Origin: Manduca sexta
Lineage: Eukaryota; Arthropoda; Insecta; Lepidoptera; Sphingidae
NCBI RefSeq assembly: GCF_014839805.1
Contig: NC_051129.1
Span: forward strand, 13,148,920 to 13,212,919
DNA: 64,000 nt
Reading direction: 5' to 3'
In this document: positions 51,056 to 61,480 of the stretch, in pieces
Numbering within the stretch: position 1 is the first letter of the stretch
How the letters are laid out: every line of letters begins with the position of its first letter
Position numbers and translations under genes: made by a program
The notes under the pieces: model-generated
Told to the model about the DNA's origin: nothing
Seen by the model: the letters and a program-made list of their open reading frames with translations, nothing else
Databases searched by the model: none

Positions 51056-54000
51056 CTGTTGGAAAACAAAGTAATGTAAACAAGAAATTTTGAAACGGAA
51101 AAATCTCGAATCATGAAATAATAATTAGTTAAATCAGAGGGCATATATGACAATATTACGCTTACTTTATATATTTTTGGGCAGTTGCTAACTAGTAACA
51201 TAAAATTATAGTACAATATAAGCAAAGGCTATATGATACTAGGCTATATGATATGGCACCTGCATAAAGAAATTTCTAGAATTCAACTTACCCAAGTCCT
51301 TGAGTATGTCCTTGATGGGCACGGCAGGCAGCACCTCCTTGACCTGTCGTGCGAGTCGCATGGCGTCCTGCGACGGCTCGCGCCTGCGCGTCACTCCCGC
51401 GCCGCGGTTCAGGTCCTCCCATTTGAACTCTGTCTTTTCAATCTGTGGATAATTTAGAATATACATTTTAAAATATTAATTTTATTGCGAATTTATGACG
51501 ATTTATTACGTTCTGCAGAGAATGACCTCGTCGTCGTGTCGTGTGGTCGTGTCGTATGGTCGTGTCGGCTCACCTGCAGCGCGTTGGCGAGCGCGTCCCT
51601 GGCGCGTGCAGCGAGCGCGGGCTCGTCGTCGTGTCGTGTGGTCGTGTGGTCGTGTCGTATGGTCGTGTCGGCTCACCTGCAGCGCGTTGGCGAGCGCGTC
51701 CCTGGCGCGTGCAGCGAAGCGCGAGCTCGTCGTCGTGTCGTGTGGTCGTGTGGTCGTGTCGTATGGTCGTGTCGGCTCACCTGCAGCGCGTTGGCGAGCG
51801 CGTCCCTGGCGCGTGCAGCGAGCGCGGGCTCGTCGTCGTGTCGTGTGGTCTTGTGGTCGTGTCGTATGGTCGTGTCGGCTCACCTGCAGCGCGTTGGCGA
51901 GCGCGTCCCTGGCGCGTGCAGCGAAGCGCGGAAGCTCGTCGTCGTGTCGTGTGGTCTTGTGGTCGTGTCGTATGGTCGTGTCGGCTCACCTGCAGCGCGT
52001 TGGCGAGCGCGTCCCTGGCGCGTGCAGCGAAGCGCGAGCTCGTCGTCGTGTCGTGTGATCGTGTGGTCGTGTCGTATGGTCGTGTCGGCTCACCTGCAGC
52101 GCGTTGGCGAGCGCGTCCCTGGCGCGTGCAGCGAGCGCGAGCTCGTCGTCGTGTCGTGTGGTCGTGTGGTCGTGTCGTATGGTCGTGTCGGCTCACCTGC
52201 AGCGCGTTGGCGAGCGCGTCCCTGGCGCGTGCAGCGAAGCGCGAGCTCGTCGTCGTGTCGTGTGGTCGTGTGGTCGTGTCGTATGGTCGTGTCGGCTCAC
52301 CTGCAGCGCGTTGGCGAGCGCGTCCCTGGCGCGATGCAGCGAAGCGCGAGCTCGTCGTCGTGTCGTGTGGTCGTGTGGTCGTGTCGTATGGTCGTGTCGG
52401 CTCACCTGCAGCGCGTTGGCGAGCGCGTCCCTGGCGCGATGCAGCGAAGCGCAGACTCGTCGTCGTGTCGTGTGGTCGTGTGGTCGTGTCGGCTCACCTG
52501 CAGCGCGTTGGCGAGCGCGTCCCTGGCGCGATGCAACGAGCGCGAGCTCGTCGTCGTGTCGTGTGGTCGTGTGGTCGTGTCGTATGGTCGTGTCGGCTCA
52601 CCTGCAGCGCGTTGGCGAGCGCGTCCCTGGCGCGTGCAGCGAGCGCGAGCTCGTCGTCGTGTCGTGTGGTCGTGTGGTCGTGTCGTATGGTCGTGTCGGC
52701 TCACCTGCAGCGCGTTGGCGAGCGCGTCCCTGGCGCGTGCAGCGAAGCGCAGAGCTCGTCGTCGTGTCGTGTGGTCGTGTGGTCGTGTCGTATGGTCGTG
52801 TCGGCTCACCTGCAGCGCGTTGGCGAGCGCGTCCCTGGCGCGTGCAGCGAAGCGCAGGCTCGTCGTCGTGTCGTGTGGTCGTGTGGTCGTGTCGTATGGT
52901 CGTGTCGGCTCACCTGCAGCGCGTTGGCGAGCGCGTCCCTGGCGCGTGCAGCGAGCGCAGGCTCGTCGTCGTGTCGTGTGGTCGTGTGGTCGTGTCGGCT
53001 CACCTGCAGCGCGTTGGCGAGCGCGTCCCTAGCGCGATGCAGCGAAGCGCGAGCTCGTCGTGGTGTCGTGTGGTCGTGTGGTCGTGTCGGCTCACCTGCA
53101 GCGCGTTGGCGAGCGCGTCTCTGGCGCGTGCAGCGAGCGCGGGCTCGTCGTCGTGTCGTGTGGTCGTGTGGTCGTGTCGTATGGTCGTGTCGGCTCACCT
53201 GCAGCGCGTTGGCGAGCGCGTCCCTGGCGCGTGCAGCGAAGCGCGAGCTCGTCGTCGTGTCGTGTGGTCGTGTGGTCGTGTCGTATGGTTGTGTCGGCTC
53301 ACCTGCAGCGCGTTGGCGAGCGCGTCCCTGGCGCGTGCAGCGAGCGCGGGCTCGTCGTCGTGTCGTGTGGTCGTGTGGTCGTGTCGGCTCACCTGCAGCG
53401 CGTTGGCGAGCGCGTCCCTGGCGCGTGCAGCGAGCGCGGGCTCGTCGTCGTGTCGTGTGGTCGTGTGGTCGTGTCGGCTCACCTGCAGCGCGTTGGCGAG
53501 CGCGTCCCTGGCGCGTGCAGCGAGCGCGGGCTCGTCGTCGTGTCGTGTGGTCGTGTGGTCGTGTCGGCTCACCTGCAGCGCGTTGGCGAGCGCGTCTCTG
53601 GCGCGTGCAGCGAGCGCGGGCTCGTCGTCGTGTCGTGTGGTCGTGTGGTCGTGTCGTATGGTCGTGTCGGCTCACCTGCAGCGCGTTGGCGAGCGCGTCC
53701 CTGGCGCGTGCAGCGAGCGCGGGCTCGTCGTCGTGTCGTGTGGTCGTGTGGTCGTGTCGTATGGTTGTGTCGGCTCACCTGCAGCGCGTTGGCGAGCGCG
53801 TCCCTGGCGCGTGCAGCGAGCGCGGGCTCGTCGTCGTGTCGTGTGGTCGTGTGGTCGTGTCGTATGGTTGTGTCGGCTCACCTGCAGCGCGTTGGCGAGC
53901 GCGTCCCTGGCGCGTGCAGCGAGCGCGGGCTCGTCGTCGTGTCGTGTGGTCGTGTGGTCGTGTCGGCTCACCTGCAGCGCGTTGGCGAGCGCGTCTCTGG

Positions 54001-57000
54001 CGCGTGCAGCGAGCGCGGGCTCGTCGTCGTGTCGTGTGGTCGTGTGGTCGTGTCGTATGGTCGTGTCGGCTCACCTGCAGCGCGTTGGCGAGCGCGTCCC
54101 TGGCGCGTGCAGCGAGCGCGGGCTCGTCGTCGTGTCGTGTGGTCGTGTGGTCGTGTCGTATGGTTGTGTCGGCTCACCTGCAGCGCGTTGGCGAGCGCGT
54201 CCCTGGCGCGTGCAGCGAGCGCGGGCTCGTCGTCGTGTCGTGTGGTCGTGTGGTCGTGTCGTATGGTTGTGTCGGCTCACCTGCAGCGCGTTGGCGAGCG
54301 CGTCCCTGGCGCGTGCAGCGAGCGCGGGCTCGTCGTCGTCGTGTCGCTCGAGCGGCGGCAGCAGAGCGCACAGTGTAGGCGGTGAGCGGCGCCCACAGGA
54401 ACCACAGCGCGTCGCTCCACGGGAACTTGTCGCGCGCGTCGCCGGGACCGTGTACCGTCACACGCGTCAGGGGACGCTCCACCGCTACAACCAACAAATT
54501 ACTCATGATGTCCCCGAGATACATGAATATTGTAATAGAAGACTTCAAAGCATCAACTATTCTGTTCTTCAAATGGATTTTACTTCATAACACCAACTTT
54601 GCACATTGCACTGTAAGGAATATCTCGTTTAACATTTTCTACGTTCCGAGATCATACCTTATATACATTACAATAATATATTTTATCAAAATGTACTTTA
54701 CATTATTATTAATAGATTTAACTTTACATCACCTATGCGGGGTAATTTTAACATTGCTATGAAGTGCATAGCACCAACTCATTTTGAATTCGAATTAATT
54801 CATTCATTTTATAAGGATATTATCTTCATGCTATAAATAAACTTACTGATAGCGACCGGCTGCACTCTGTTTCCGAGCGGGAAGGGCCAGTCCGTGAATT
54901 TGAGCAGAGCTTTGCCGTTAGTGGGTCCACCTTCAGGCTGAAGGAGTATAGGCTTGCTTGGACACTCGCCGAAATGCTGTCTGTAAAGAGAGAAGTTCTC
55001 TTTTAATAAATATTCTCTATGTCCTCTATATCCTCTATATTATAAAAAAAAAACGTTTTCATATAGTTTATTTTGCAAATAAAAAATACAATGCATTATG
55101 AACTCGTCCACGTGCCGAACGTACCCATATAAATAGGCGAATTTGAACCTTATTGCACACGCGTTCATAAAAAAGAAAACAAACTTGTAAACAAAGTTTT
55201 ATTTATAACTTGCTTGTAGCGTGTAAATACCATACTGTTTCCAATATTGTATATTTTCAGTCAAAGTTGAAGATTGTTGCCTTCAACTTTTGTTCGGTAC
55301 TTGTTATGTGTATGTGAATATATAAAATGCAATATTTTTATAAACACTCTATTCAACACAATGTAGATGGACAGCGGAATCGGCATAACAAACACGTGGG
55401 CACTTGTACAGTCAGCTACAAAAGTATCTGAACAAATAAAAAATTCATATCGCGTTTAAACTTTTGTCTACGTGTCAATAAACGTATTTTGTTCAAATTA
55501 AGTTTCAGAGGGTTTATTTTATTTTAGATAAAGAAAAAAGAATATCTCGATTGAAAGTAATGTGTAGAACCGTTATGAAATTTAAAATTTGTTTAACTTA
55601 TTTTATGACTATTTGGACACGGATTGTTTATGGTAGCGTAAAACATATAAGGCGGTTGAAACGCCGACGGTTTTTTTATATGAAAATTGTACGAATTGAT
55701 TACCTGGAATTGAAGTATTTGTTTACTCTCTGCACTTGCTTAAACCTTATTTCTATATTATTATGACAAATTAGGCAGAGATGGCGTCAAACGTCAATTT
55801 TAAATTTTCGGTACAAAACAAGGCTGTTTACAGCCCGGAGGTACATGAGAAAGCAAAATGTATACGTACTTTCTAATAAACTGCGCCGCATTTCTTATTC
55901 CCAAGGTTGACGCGAAGAACGGTGGCACTTTCCATTTTCTCAACTGAAAAAATCAATTACAATTTGTAGTTTTATATCACATATATAAATATAACACATA
56001 TTATTCAATAAATATACACAAGAAGATATAGAAGTCTAAGACTATGGACGTAGATACGTACAATGGATCCAGCCCACAAAATGACACTTTTGAGATAATG
56101 AAGATTGAAGTTTATATCGAATTTTGCTCATTGATATTTATTAATAAAAGTTCAAATTGACATTTTATGGCTAAGATGTTAATCAAAAATATAGACATTA
56201 TAGACTAATTTGGCACACTCGGCTCAGATTCAACCATACTGTGGGTTGGATCCTTTTTGCGTATCTACGTCTATTTGAGGTACCTTCTGAGGTATTTCAA
56301 CCCTATATTTATGACATGTAATATTTTGTTATTAATTTTTATGTTTCTTTTCAGATTAATCTTATCATACGTGTTATATGCATAGGTACTTATTTACAAT
56401 GTAACTAAAAATAATTAAATGTTAACCTCGAGAAATTGTGATAAACAACTCCCATTATCCATGCTTTTTAAACTATAAAAAATATTGATAAGAAACTTTT
56501 AATTACTGTGTACATGTTTTTGTATGAAATAAAAACTTTCTTGCAAATGGTATTTTTGATTTTTCCAAACACCCCGAATAACTCTTTAGAAGCTTTCTTG
56601 TGAATCAGATCACCTCAAAAGAAACATGTAGAAAAGGTGTGCATAAAACTACAAATAGATTTCTATATATCAGGACAAGTTTATCATCAACATTCTTTGA
56701 TAAAGTAGTATTTATAAAATAATTCTGTGGCTAAAAACCATTGCATGATTACAAATGTACAATACTGAGAAATGTCATTAGTTAGAGTAAAAATTCAGTC
56801 TGTTATAAACTGTGTATTTATTACTCCAAAATGGAAACTCGTGCAAACGTAGATAGAATATATATTTCAACACATAAACACTAGCCAGGGGGAATCGCGT
56901 TCAATTAAGGCCACAAAGATACAGGATGTGTCATTTAACATTTACATAGACATTAACAACTATTCTCATGATAGAAGATAGCTCATTCTAAATCTCTCGC

Positions 57001-60000
57001 CTTAAGAGAATATCAATGAAAAAAAATAATCTTTGTGATTTGATTTAATTATTATTTACTACAAAGATAAGCTATTTTTTATGTATGTTCACGTGGTCTT
57101 ATTGCGTCTTTGAGGGCATATCCGTCTTTTTGAAATTACGGGTGATCTAACCGAAGGACAGCTTTCATTGACGTGTAGGTGAAAGTGTTTAACATCCCCT
57201 AATTACCCATACGACTATCAAATATAGTACTCCCGTAATTGCAGAGACGGATTTGCCTCCGTAGACGGAATTGGGCCCATCAGACTATAAATAAAAGAAT
57301 TACCTATACTTACCTATTCATTTTATATATTTTTTTTAAATTAAATATTTCACAGGAACTAAAAAATGTGTTGAATGGTCTTGTGTTTCTCCTTAATAAA
57401 GAGCAAACGTTTCATATTAACAATATAAGTAACTAGCGACCCGCCCCGGCTTCGCACGGGTGCAATGCTGATACTAAATACACTACAGAAAAACTGTGAA
57501 CGTTGTATATAAAAACATAGGGGCCCGCTCTGGCTTCGCACAGGTATAACATAACAAAATAACAGTATTTCTCCACTATTTAATGGATGTTATTATACAT
57601 ATAAACCTTCCACTTGAATCACTCTATCTATTAAAAAAAAACGCATCAAAATCCGTTGCGTAGTTTTAAAGATTTAAGCACACAAAGGGACATAGGGACC
57701 GAGAAAGCGACTTTGTTTTATACTATGTAGTGATGTTACAAAAACTTGCGAAATAGCATATTTTTCAAACTTTTAGCTAGCTTCAACTCATTTTGTGAGA
57801 ATCAAACCCTGACAAATCTACCTATATATGTATCTATTAGAAAACAAAATTCCCTTTTCTGTCTGTGTGTATGTAATTGATTTTCTTAAAAACTACTGAA
57901 CGGATTTTAATGCGATTTTCACCAATAGACAGGGTGATTCAAGCGGAAGGTTTATGTCAATAGCGGGTATAGCGTGGATGAAACCACGCTAGTAATAATA
58001 TAGATTTAATACATTGACGTCACACTGCGCAATAGTTACATATATAAATTATACCCAATAGTATAATAACAAGATAAATATTACATAAACATTGAGCAGG
58101 AACTCAGTAAAGAAATAAATATTTTCAACACGTTGCACGCGGTATCACCACTGATAAGATAATATAAATTGTTGCCTATTTTTTTTACACCAATGTTACA
58201 TATAATTTGACATACTTCTATTTAAGGTACTTCAATGAAAACAACCTAACATATATAATGATTTCATATATTTAGGCGAATGTTAAACATTGAAATAAAA
58301 CTGTTTTTCGGATTTATCGCGGCTTTTTATATATAATAATTTTCTCCCGACGTCTCGAAGGTATCAACGACCGACAACAGCTAAAAAAATATTTTTTTTT
58401 AGAATTGTAAAATGAAGGTTGATATTGTAACTTTGACTTTTCGGACACCAACACCTTGAACGTGAAGGCAAAAATTATAATATAAAAAACCTCAATAAAA
58501 TATATATTTTTTTTAATATAACATATTATGCTTTGGTTAGTAAGAAAAATATAAAGCAGCAATCACCATTATATTAAGTATTGGAATCACTTAAAATGTC
58601 TTGCGAAAGCTACCTATCTTTGACCTTATAACCAATAACGGAAAGGTCACTTATGCGACCTTGAAGAACATATAAAAAATTGCGAGCACACCTGCACAGT
58701 AATTATGAAATATTTAAGTTTTATAAGTAATCATTGAGCGAGGTCTAGACAGTCGTCTTTGACAGAGGTACCTAAAACATATCAGTAAGAAATCAAGGGC
58801 TTAGTAGGTAATCTAGGTATACAGGATCTTTTGTAATTTCATTGATAAATGAAAGCACATACTCATCTTTATCTGTATTAATATTGTGCTAAAAATTATC
58901 CTTGAATAATGATGGATGGTTTAGTTTTCTGATTTGATATTCTGTAGTTTAGGTCGAATATGGCAGAAGCATGTTTGTATTTATGACTGTGATGTTGCCT
59001 GTATGATGAATTCTCTTAGAGTTGTGTCATTAGAGCACATGAAATTAATTACTTTGTTCGAAACTTCAACTTTTTTATTTTAAATTTGCGGTTTGAGTAA
59101 CTTAATGTATGTGTTATTCTCAACAGATATCTGTGTAGTTTCATCAAGTAACGCAATGTGAAAATTAACTTGTATGTTATATGAGTTAAGACTATCTCGC
59201 TCACACGCGCCGATCCTATTAGCAATGACGTTATTGATAGATAGAATATTTTAAATTGACAACAAAATGACCCCTGTAAAAACGCAAACTTTATAGATTA
59301 ATGTTCTATTATCACATCGTAAAATTTTTGCATAAAGCATCTTTTCTATGAAACTAATGAGCACTCTCTGTATGTAACATCAGCATTTTACATAGACGTA
59401 GCTGTAGGAGTGTGGCCAAAGTTGTTTAGAGCCCACTAGGATATTAAAGCAACCAAACTTAACCTTTAACTTTTTACTTAACTTAATCCCACTAAAATTA
59501 TTAAATCTGCAATTAGAAAGCCACGAACATCGTATTTATAGTCTCTGGCGTACAGGCCCAGCCCGACACAACTCTAGTTTACTCACACTGATTGTGCCAA
59601 GCACATGTGCTGCGGCCAAGGAGTCCAGACACGACACGTAGTTGGCGATCATGACGCTACAGCGCGGATCTCGGGTCCCTTTCAGCTTCACATACACACC
59701 TGAGAATACATTGAGGTATTTTTAGAATGTTACGCTTCAGTGAATATGATTTTTTAGACCCTGACTCACTCTTTATTTCTGTGATAGTTAAAAGTAAAAA
59801 TAGTGCACACATTCACTTCATAGTGTACAGTTGTGTGCCATTTCATCATTCATTTGCAATAAAAAAGCTCATGTTAACCCAAAATTAGTTCAATGTCTCG
59901 GACATAAAACAATACAGGCAGGCAAAATTAGCGTGAAATTAATGTAAATATACACAAAATTTACAACCTTGGAAAAAATATTATTCTCTCAAAACTGCAT

Positions 60001-60844
60001 AGATATTATAATGTAAATATAAGAAATACAAATATAAATTTCGGCAAATTGAACTATTTACTGCAGTTTATGTTTAATGCAGATAATTGTGTAATGTAAA
60101 TATGTGACTTATTGTATCCATTGTTAGCCACATAAATGATAAAGTCAGTTGAGGAAAATGCAATTCAAATAAACCATCTGTCCTTGTTGTCAAAATTTTG
60201 TATACTAAATAGAAATTACATTACTTCAGTAATTCTTATTATTTCATTGAAAAATTCACTCAATATACTGCTGTCTGCTCTTGCTATAGTCAATTCTGCC
60301 TACATCATAAACAACTTAGCTCATCGTTGCTACTTCAGTAACCAATACCAATATAGATGCTGTCAATGAGATAGCTAGAGGACCCATCCTTTATTTAAAC
60401 ATTTTCTCTGATATTGTAGGTATTTGTGGGCAATCTCTTCCAATATATATCTTCTCATTTTATTTATAGAATTTAGATCTTTATTGTACTCTAAATATAC
60501 TGCACCTAATATTAAAGTCTATGAAGGCAGGGAGATGGTAAAATTGGCGAGATATGAGGCAATCTCTTACAGACAACCATAAGATGGGGTTAAAAAAAAT
60601 GACAAATGGCAGTCTAGGGTGTACATATTCTTTTTAAATAATATAAAAAACATACAATTCATCATAAAAAACCTTACCAAATGTCCAACACGCCAAAGTT
60701 GATAGCATCTGTCTGATTGCCCATTTATCAGGTAATATTATAGATGCTATCCACAGGATCAGGGCCAGGAACAAGCGGAACACCACCAGCACAATACCAA
60801 ATGGCATATACAGAAAGAATTGGATGACATTGTCTCCGCAGAAT
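50784..60844 (-). CDS. AUP1: AUP1, ancient ubiquitous protein 1 (N-terminus missing)
   Basis: AUP1 is a monotopic ER and lipid-droplet protein that recruits the E2 enzyme UBE2G2 for ER-associated degradation. Exons in transcription order are 60678-60844, 59587-59699, 55870-55943, 54847-54980, 54281-54484, 51292-51442 and 50784-51055, all GT..AG. They encode the hydrophobic hairpin (FFLYMPFGIVLVVFRLFLAL), an acyltransferase-like domain (MIANYVSCLDSL, ILLQPEGGPTNGKALLKFTD), a CUE domain (LARQVKEVLPAVPIKDILKD plus SVDVTITNFLEG), and a C-terminal helix resembling the UBE2G2-binding region (SFQERKAQMIAEARQRYIEK). Oddities: the acyltransferase HX4D histidine is a tyrosine; the exon at 54281-54484 needs a frame correction near 54363; and that exon's donor has been amplified into a 28-copy array. 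The first coding exon is not found upstream, where a Ty3/gypsy element sits. The gene converges on DHX38. Confidence 0.92.
51292..51442 (-). CDS. AUP1: AUP1 exon 6 (CUE domain, first part)
   Basis: 151 bases with acceptor ttatccacag and donor gtaagt. It encodes IEKTEFKWEDLNRGAGVTRR and then REPSQDAMRLARQVKEVLPA to KDILKDL, with the CUE-type PAVPIKDI turn. Confidence 0.94.
51527..54342 (-). repeat. minisatellite of 28 exon/5'-splice-donor junctions in AUP1
   Basis: A tandem array with 28 copies of the CACCTGCAG junction (minus-strand reading CTGCAG|GTGAGC), first at 51571 and last at 54278. Junction spacings are 103-106 bases, or 90-92 in seven intervals. On the minus strand each unit is the last 57-58 bases of AUP1 exon 5 (DDEPALAARARDALANALQ), the donor GTGAGC, and 33-46 bases of intron built from short CACACGAC-like repeats. 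The short units lack a 13-base segment of the intronic part. The right (exon-proximal) third is homogeneous; the left part carries 1-3 base indels and substitutions. No acceptor-like polypyrimidine tract is visible inside the unit, so the copies are extra donors, not extra cassette exons. Confidence 0.97.
53480..54277 (-). repeat. 399-bp higher-order repeat, two copies
   Basis: Within the array the unit pattern 90, 103, 103, 103 occurs twice in a row (53480-53878 and 53879-54277). Each copy carries the same marker variants: GTCTCTGG after the short unit, then one unit with ATGGTCGTG and two with ATGGTTGTG. This indicates duplication of a four-unit block. Confidence 0.88.
54281..54484 (-). CDS. 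AUP1: AUP1 exon 5, with frameshift and amplified donor
   Basis: 204 bases with acceptor ggttgtag and donor gtgagc at 54275-54280. It encodes VERPLTRVTVHGPGDARDKF, then PWSDALWFLWAPLTAYTVR, and in a different frame LLPPLERHDDDEPALAARAR followed by DALANALQ. The two parts join near 54363 and differ by one surplus (or two missing) bases. Read without correction the exon ends in phase 1, and the next exon gives TGA at once; with the correction it joins in phase 0. The last 57 bases are the exonic part of the minisatellite unit. Confidence 0.85.
54485..55869 (-). other. AUP1 introns around exon 4
   Basis: Two short introns (54485-54846 and 54981-55869) flanking exon 4. No repeats or other genes recognised. 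Confidence 0.75.
54847..54980 (-). CDS. AUP1: AUP1 exon 4
   Basis: 134 bases with acceptor ctctttacag and donor gtaagt. It encodes QHFGECPSKPILLQPEGGPT and NGKALLKFTDWPFPLGNRVQ, matching the PLLLFPEEEATNGREGLLRF block of human AUP1. Confidence 0.93.
55870..55943 (-). CDS. AUP1: AUP1 exon 3
   Basis: 74 bases with acceptor ttttttcag and donor gtacgt. It encodes LRKWKVPPFFASTLGIRNAA and QFIR. It is short and assigned from phase compatibility and position in the gene. Confidence 0.85.
57431..57735 (+). repeat. dispersed repeat beginning CTAGCGACCCGCCCCGGCTT
   Basis: A common lepidopteran interspersed repeat with CGCACGGGTGCAATGCTGAT, CGCATCAAAATCCGTTGCGT and an end TTTTATACTATGTAGTGATG. It contains a partial internal duplication (GGGCCCGCTCTGGCTTCGCA at about 57520). 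It lies in the long AUP1 intron. Confidence 0.75.
57838..58002 (+). repeat. dispersed repeat related to LINE 3' ends
   Basis: TCTGTCTGTGTGTATGTAAT, CTACTGAACGGATTTTAATG and CCACGCTAGTAATAATATAG. Similar phrasing occurs at 12480-12540. Confidence 0.6.
58280..58510. mobile_element. diverged copy of the same foldback MITE
   Basis: The left arm has TTCGGATTTATCGCGGC then TTTTCTCCCGACGTCTCGAAG. The right end carries the inverted match AAAAATTATAATATAAAAAA. The centre differs from the copy at 46572. It lies in the long AUP1 intron. Confidence 0.7.
59587..59699 (-). CDS. AUP1: AUP1 exon 2 (acyltransferase-like motif)
   Basis: 113 bases with acceptor tattctcag and donor gtgagt. It encodes VYVKLKGTRDPRCSVMIANY followed by VSCLDSLAAAHVLGTIS. 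In human AUP1 the matching motif is NHVTPFD; here the histidine is tyrosine (codon TAC). Confidence 0.92.
59700..60677 (-). other. AUP1 intron 1-2
   Basis: AT-rich. A 77-codon open frame on the + strand (60136-60369) resembles nothing and is not reported as a gene. Confidence 0.7.
60678..60844 (-). CDS. AUP1: AUP1 exon 1 of those seen (membrane hairpin)
   Basis: 167 bases with acceptor ttgttttag and donor gtaagg. It encodes FCGDNVIQFF and then a long hydrophobic stretch broken by a proline, as in the AUP1 hairpin that inserts into the ER or lipid-droplet monolayer, then PDKWAIRQMLSTLACWTFG. It begins mid-protein, so at least one short upstream exon is missing. Confidence 0.9.
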
Positions 60845-61042
60845 CTAAAACAAAATAAATTCTCTAAGTATTTCTATTTACTTCCAAATTGTTATATATT
60901 TGTAATGTCACACTTGTCAAATTAATATTTAATTAATGAGGGTAATATGAAATATGATTACAATAAATAGTTTGGCTTCAGATCTCGATATTGTCGTATC
61001 TTTTATTGGCGACTGTTGAAAATTAAAGTATTTGTGTGGATA

Positions 61043-61480
61043 ATGGCGTCAAATCTTGCGAACATAGTATTTCCAGGACAGTTTAACCCTAAAACTGATA
61101 AGTGGAGTGACTATAAAGAGCAATTATTGTGCGCTCTCGATGCCGCGGGTTATGACGAAAGCAACGCTGATAAAGCCCGTTCTGTGTTTTTGTCTCAATG
61201 CGGAAAGGAGACTTTTTCTCTGATTGCTTCACTTTTGGTTCCAAATCGTCCGACTAACGTAAACTTTAAGGACATTTTGAAAGTTTTGGATCAGTTTTAC
61301 GAGCCTGAGGTTAACGAAATACTACAAGCGGGAAAGTTCCATAAGCGCCTACAATTACAGACTGAAAGCGTGCAAGATTTTGTAGCGGCAATTAATTTGC
61401 TGGCCGTTAAATGCAACTTTGTGGACTTAAAACGCCAGCTGAGAGATCGTTTAGTATTAGGGTACGCGACAATCGCTTGA
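61043..61480 (+). pseudogene. gag N-terminal part of the Ty3/gypsy element
   Basis: An open frame starting MASNLANIVFPGQFNPKTDK and running to a premature stop at 61478-61480. It resembles the gag of retrotransposons in the K02A2.6-like group (RSVFLSQCGKETFSLIASLL, FHKRLQLQTESVQDFVAAIN). The coding sense continues in another frame from about 61465, so a single-base change has split gag. Confidence 0.85.

Larger units (their letters stand above)
55944..59586 (-). other. AUP1 intron 2-3 (3.6 kb)
   Basis: Contains the interspersed repeats at 57431 and 57838 and the MITE at 58280. Otherwise AT-rich with no coding exon. Confidence 0.75.

Noticed and set aside
51527..54342. CRISPR-like regular direct repeats
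   Set aside because: The whole unit is repeated with no unique spacers, the host is an animal, and the unit is explained as an AUP1 exon/intron junction.
51485..54590. Very long open frames (515, 945, 828 and 441 codons) on the + strand and several on the minus strand
   Set aside because: They are by-products of a GC-rich tandem repeat without stop codons. They overlap in several frames on both strands, match no protein family, and run across known AUP1 splice junctions.
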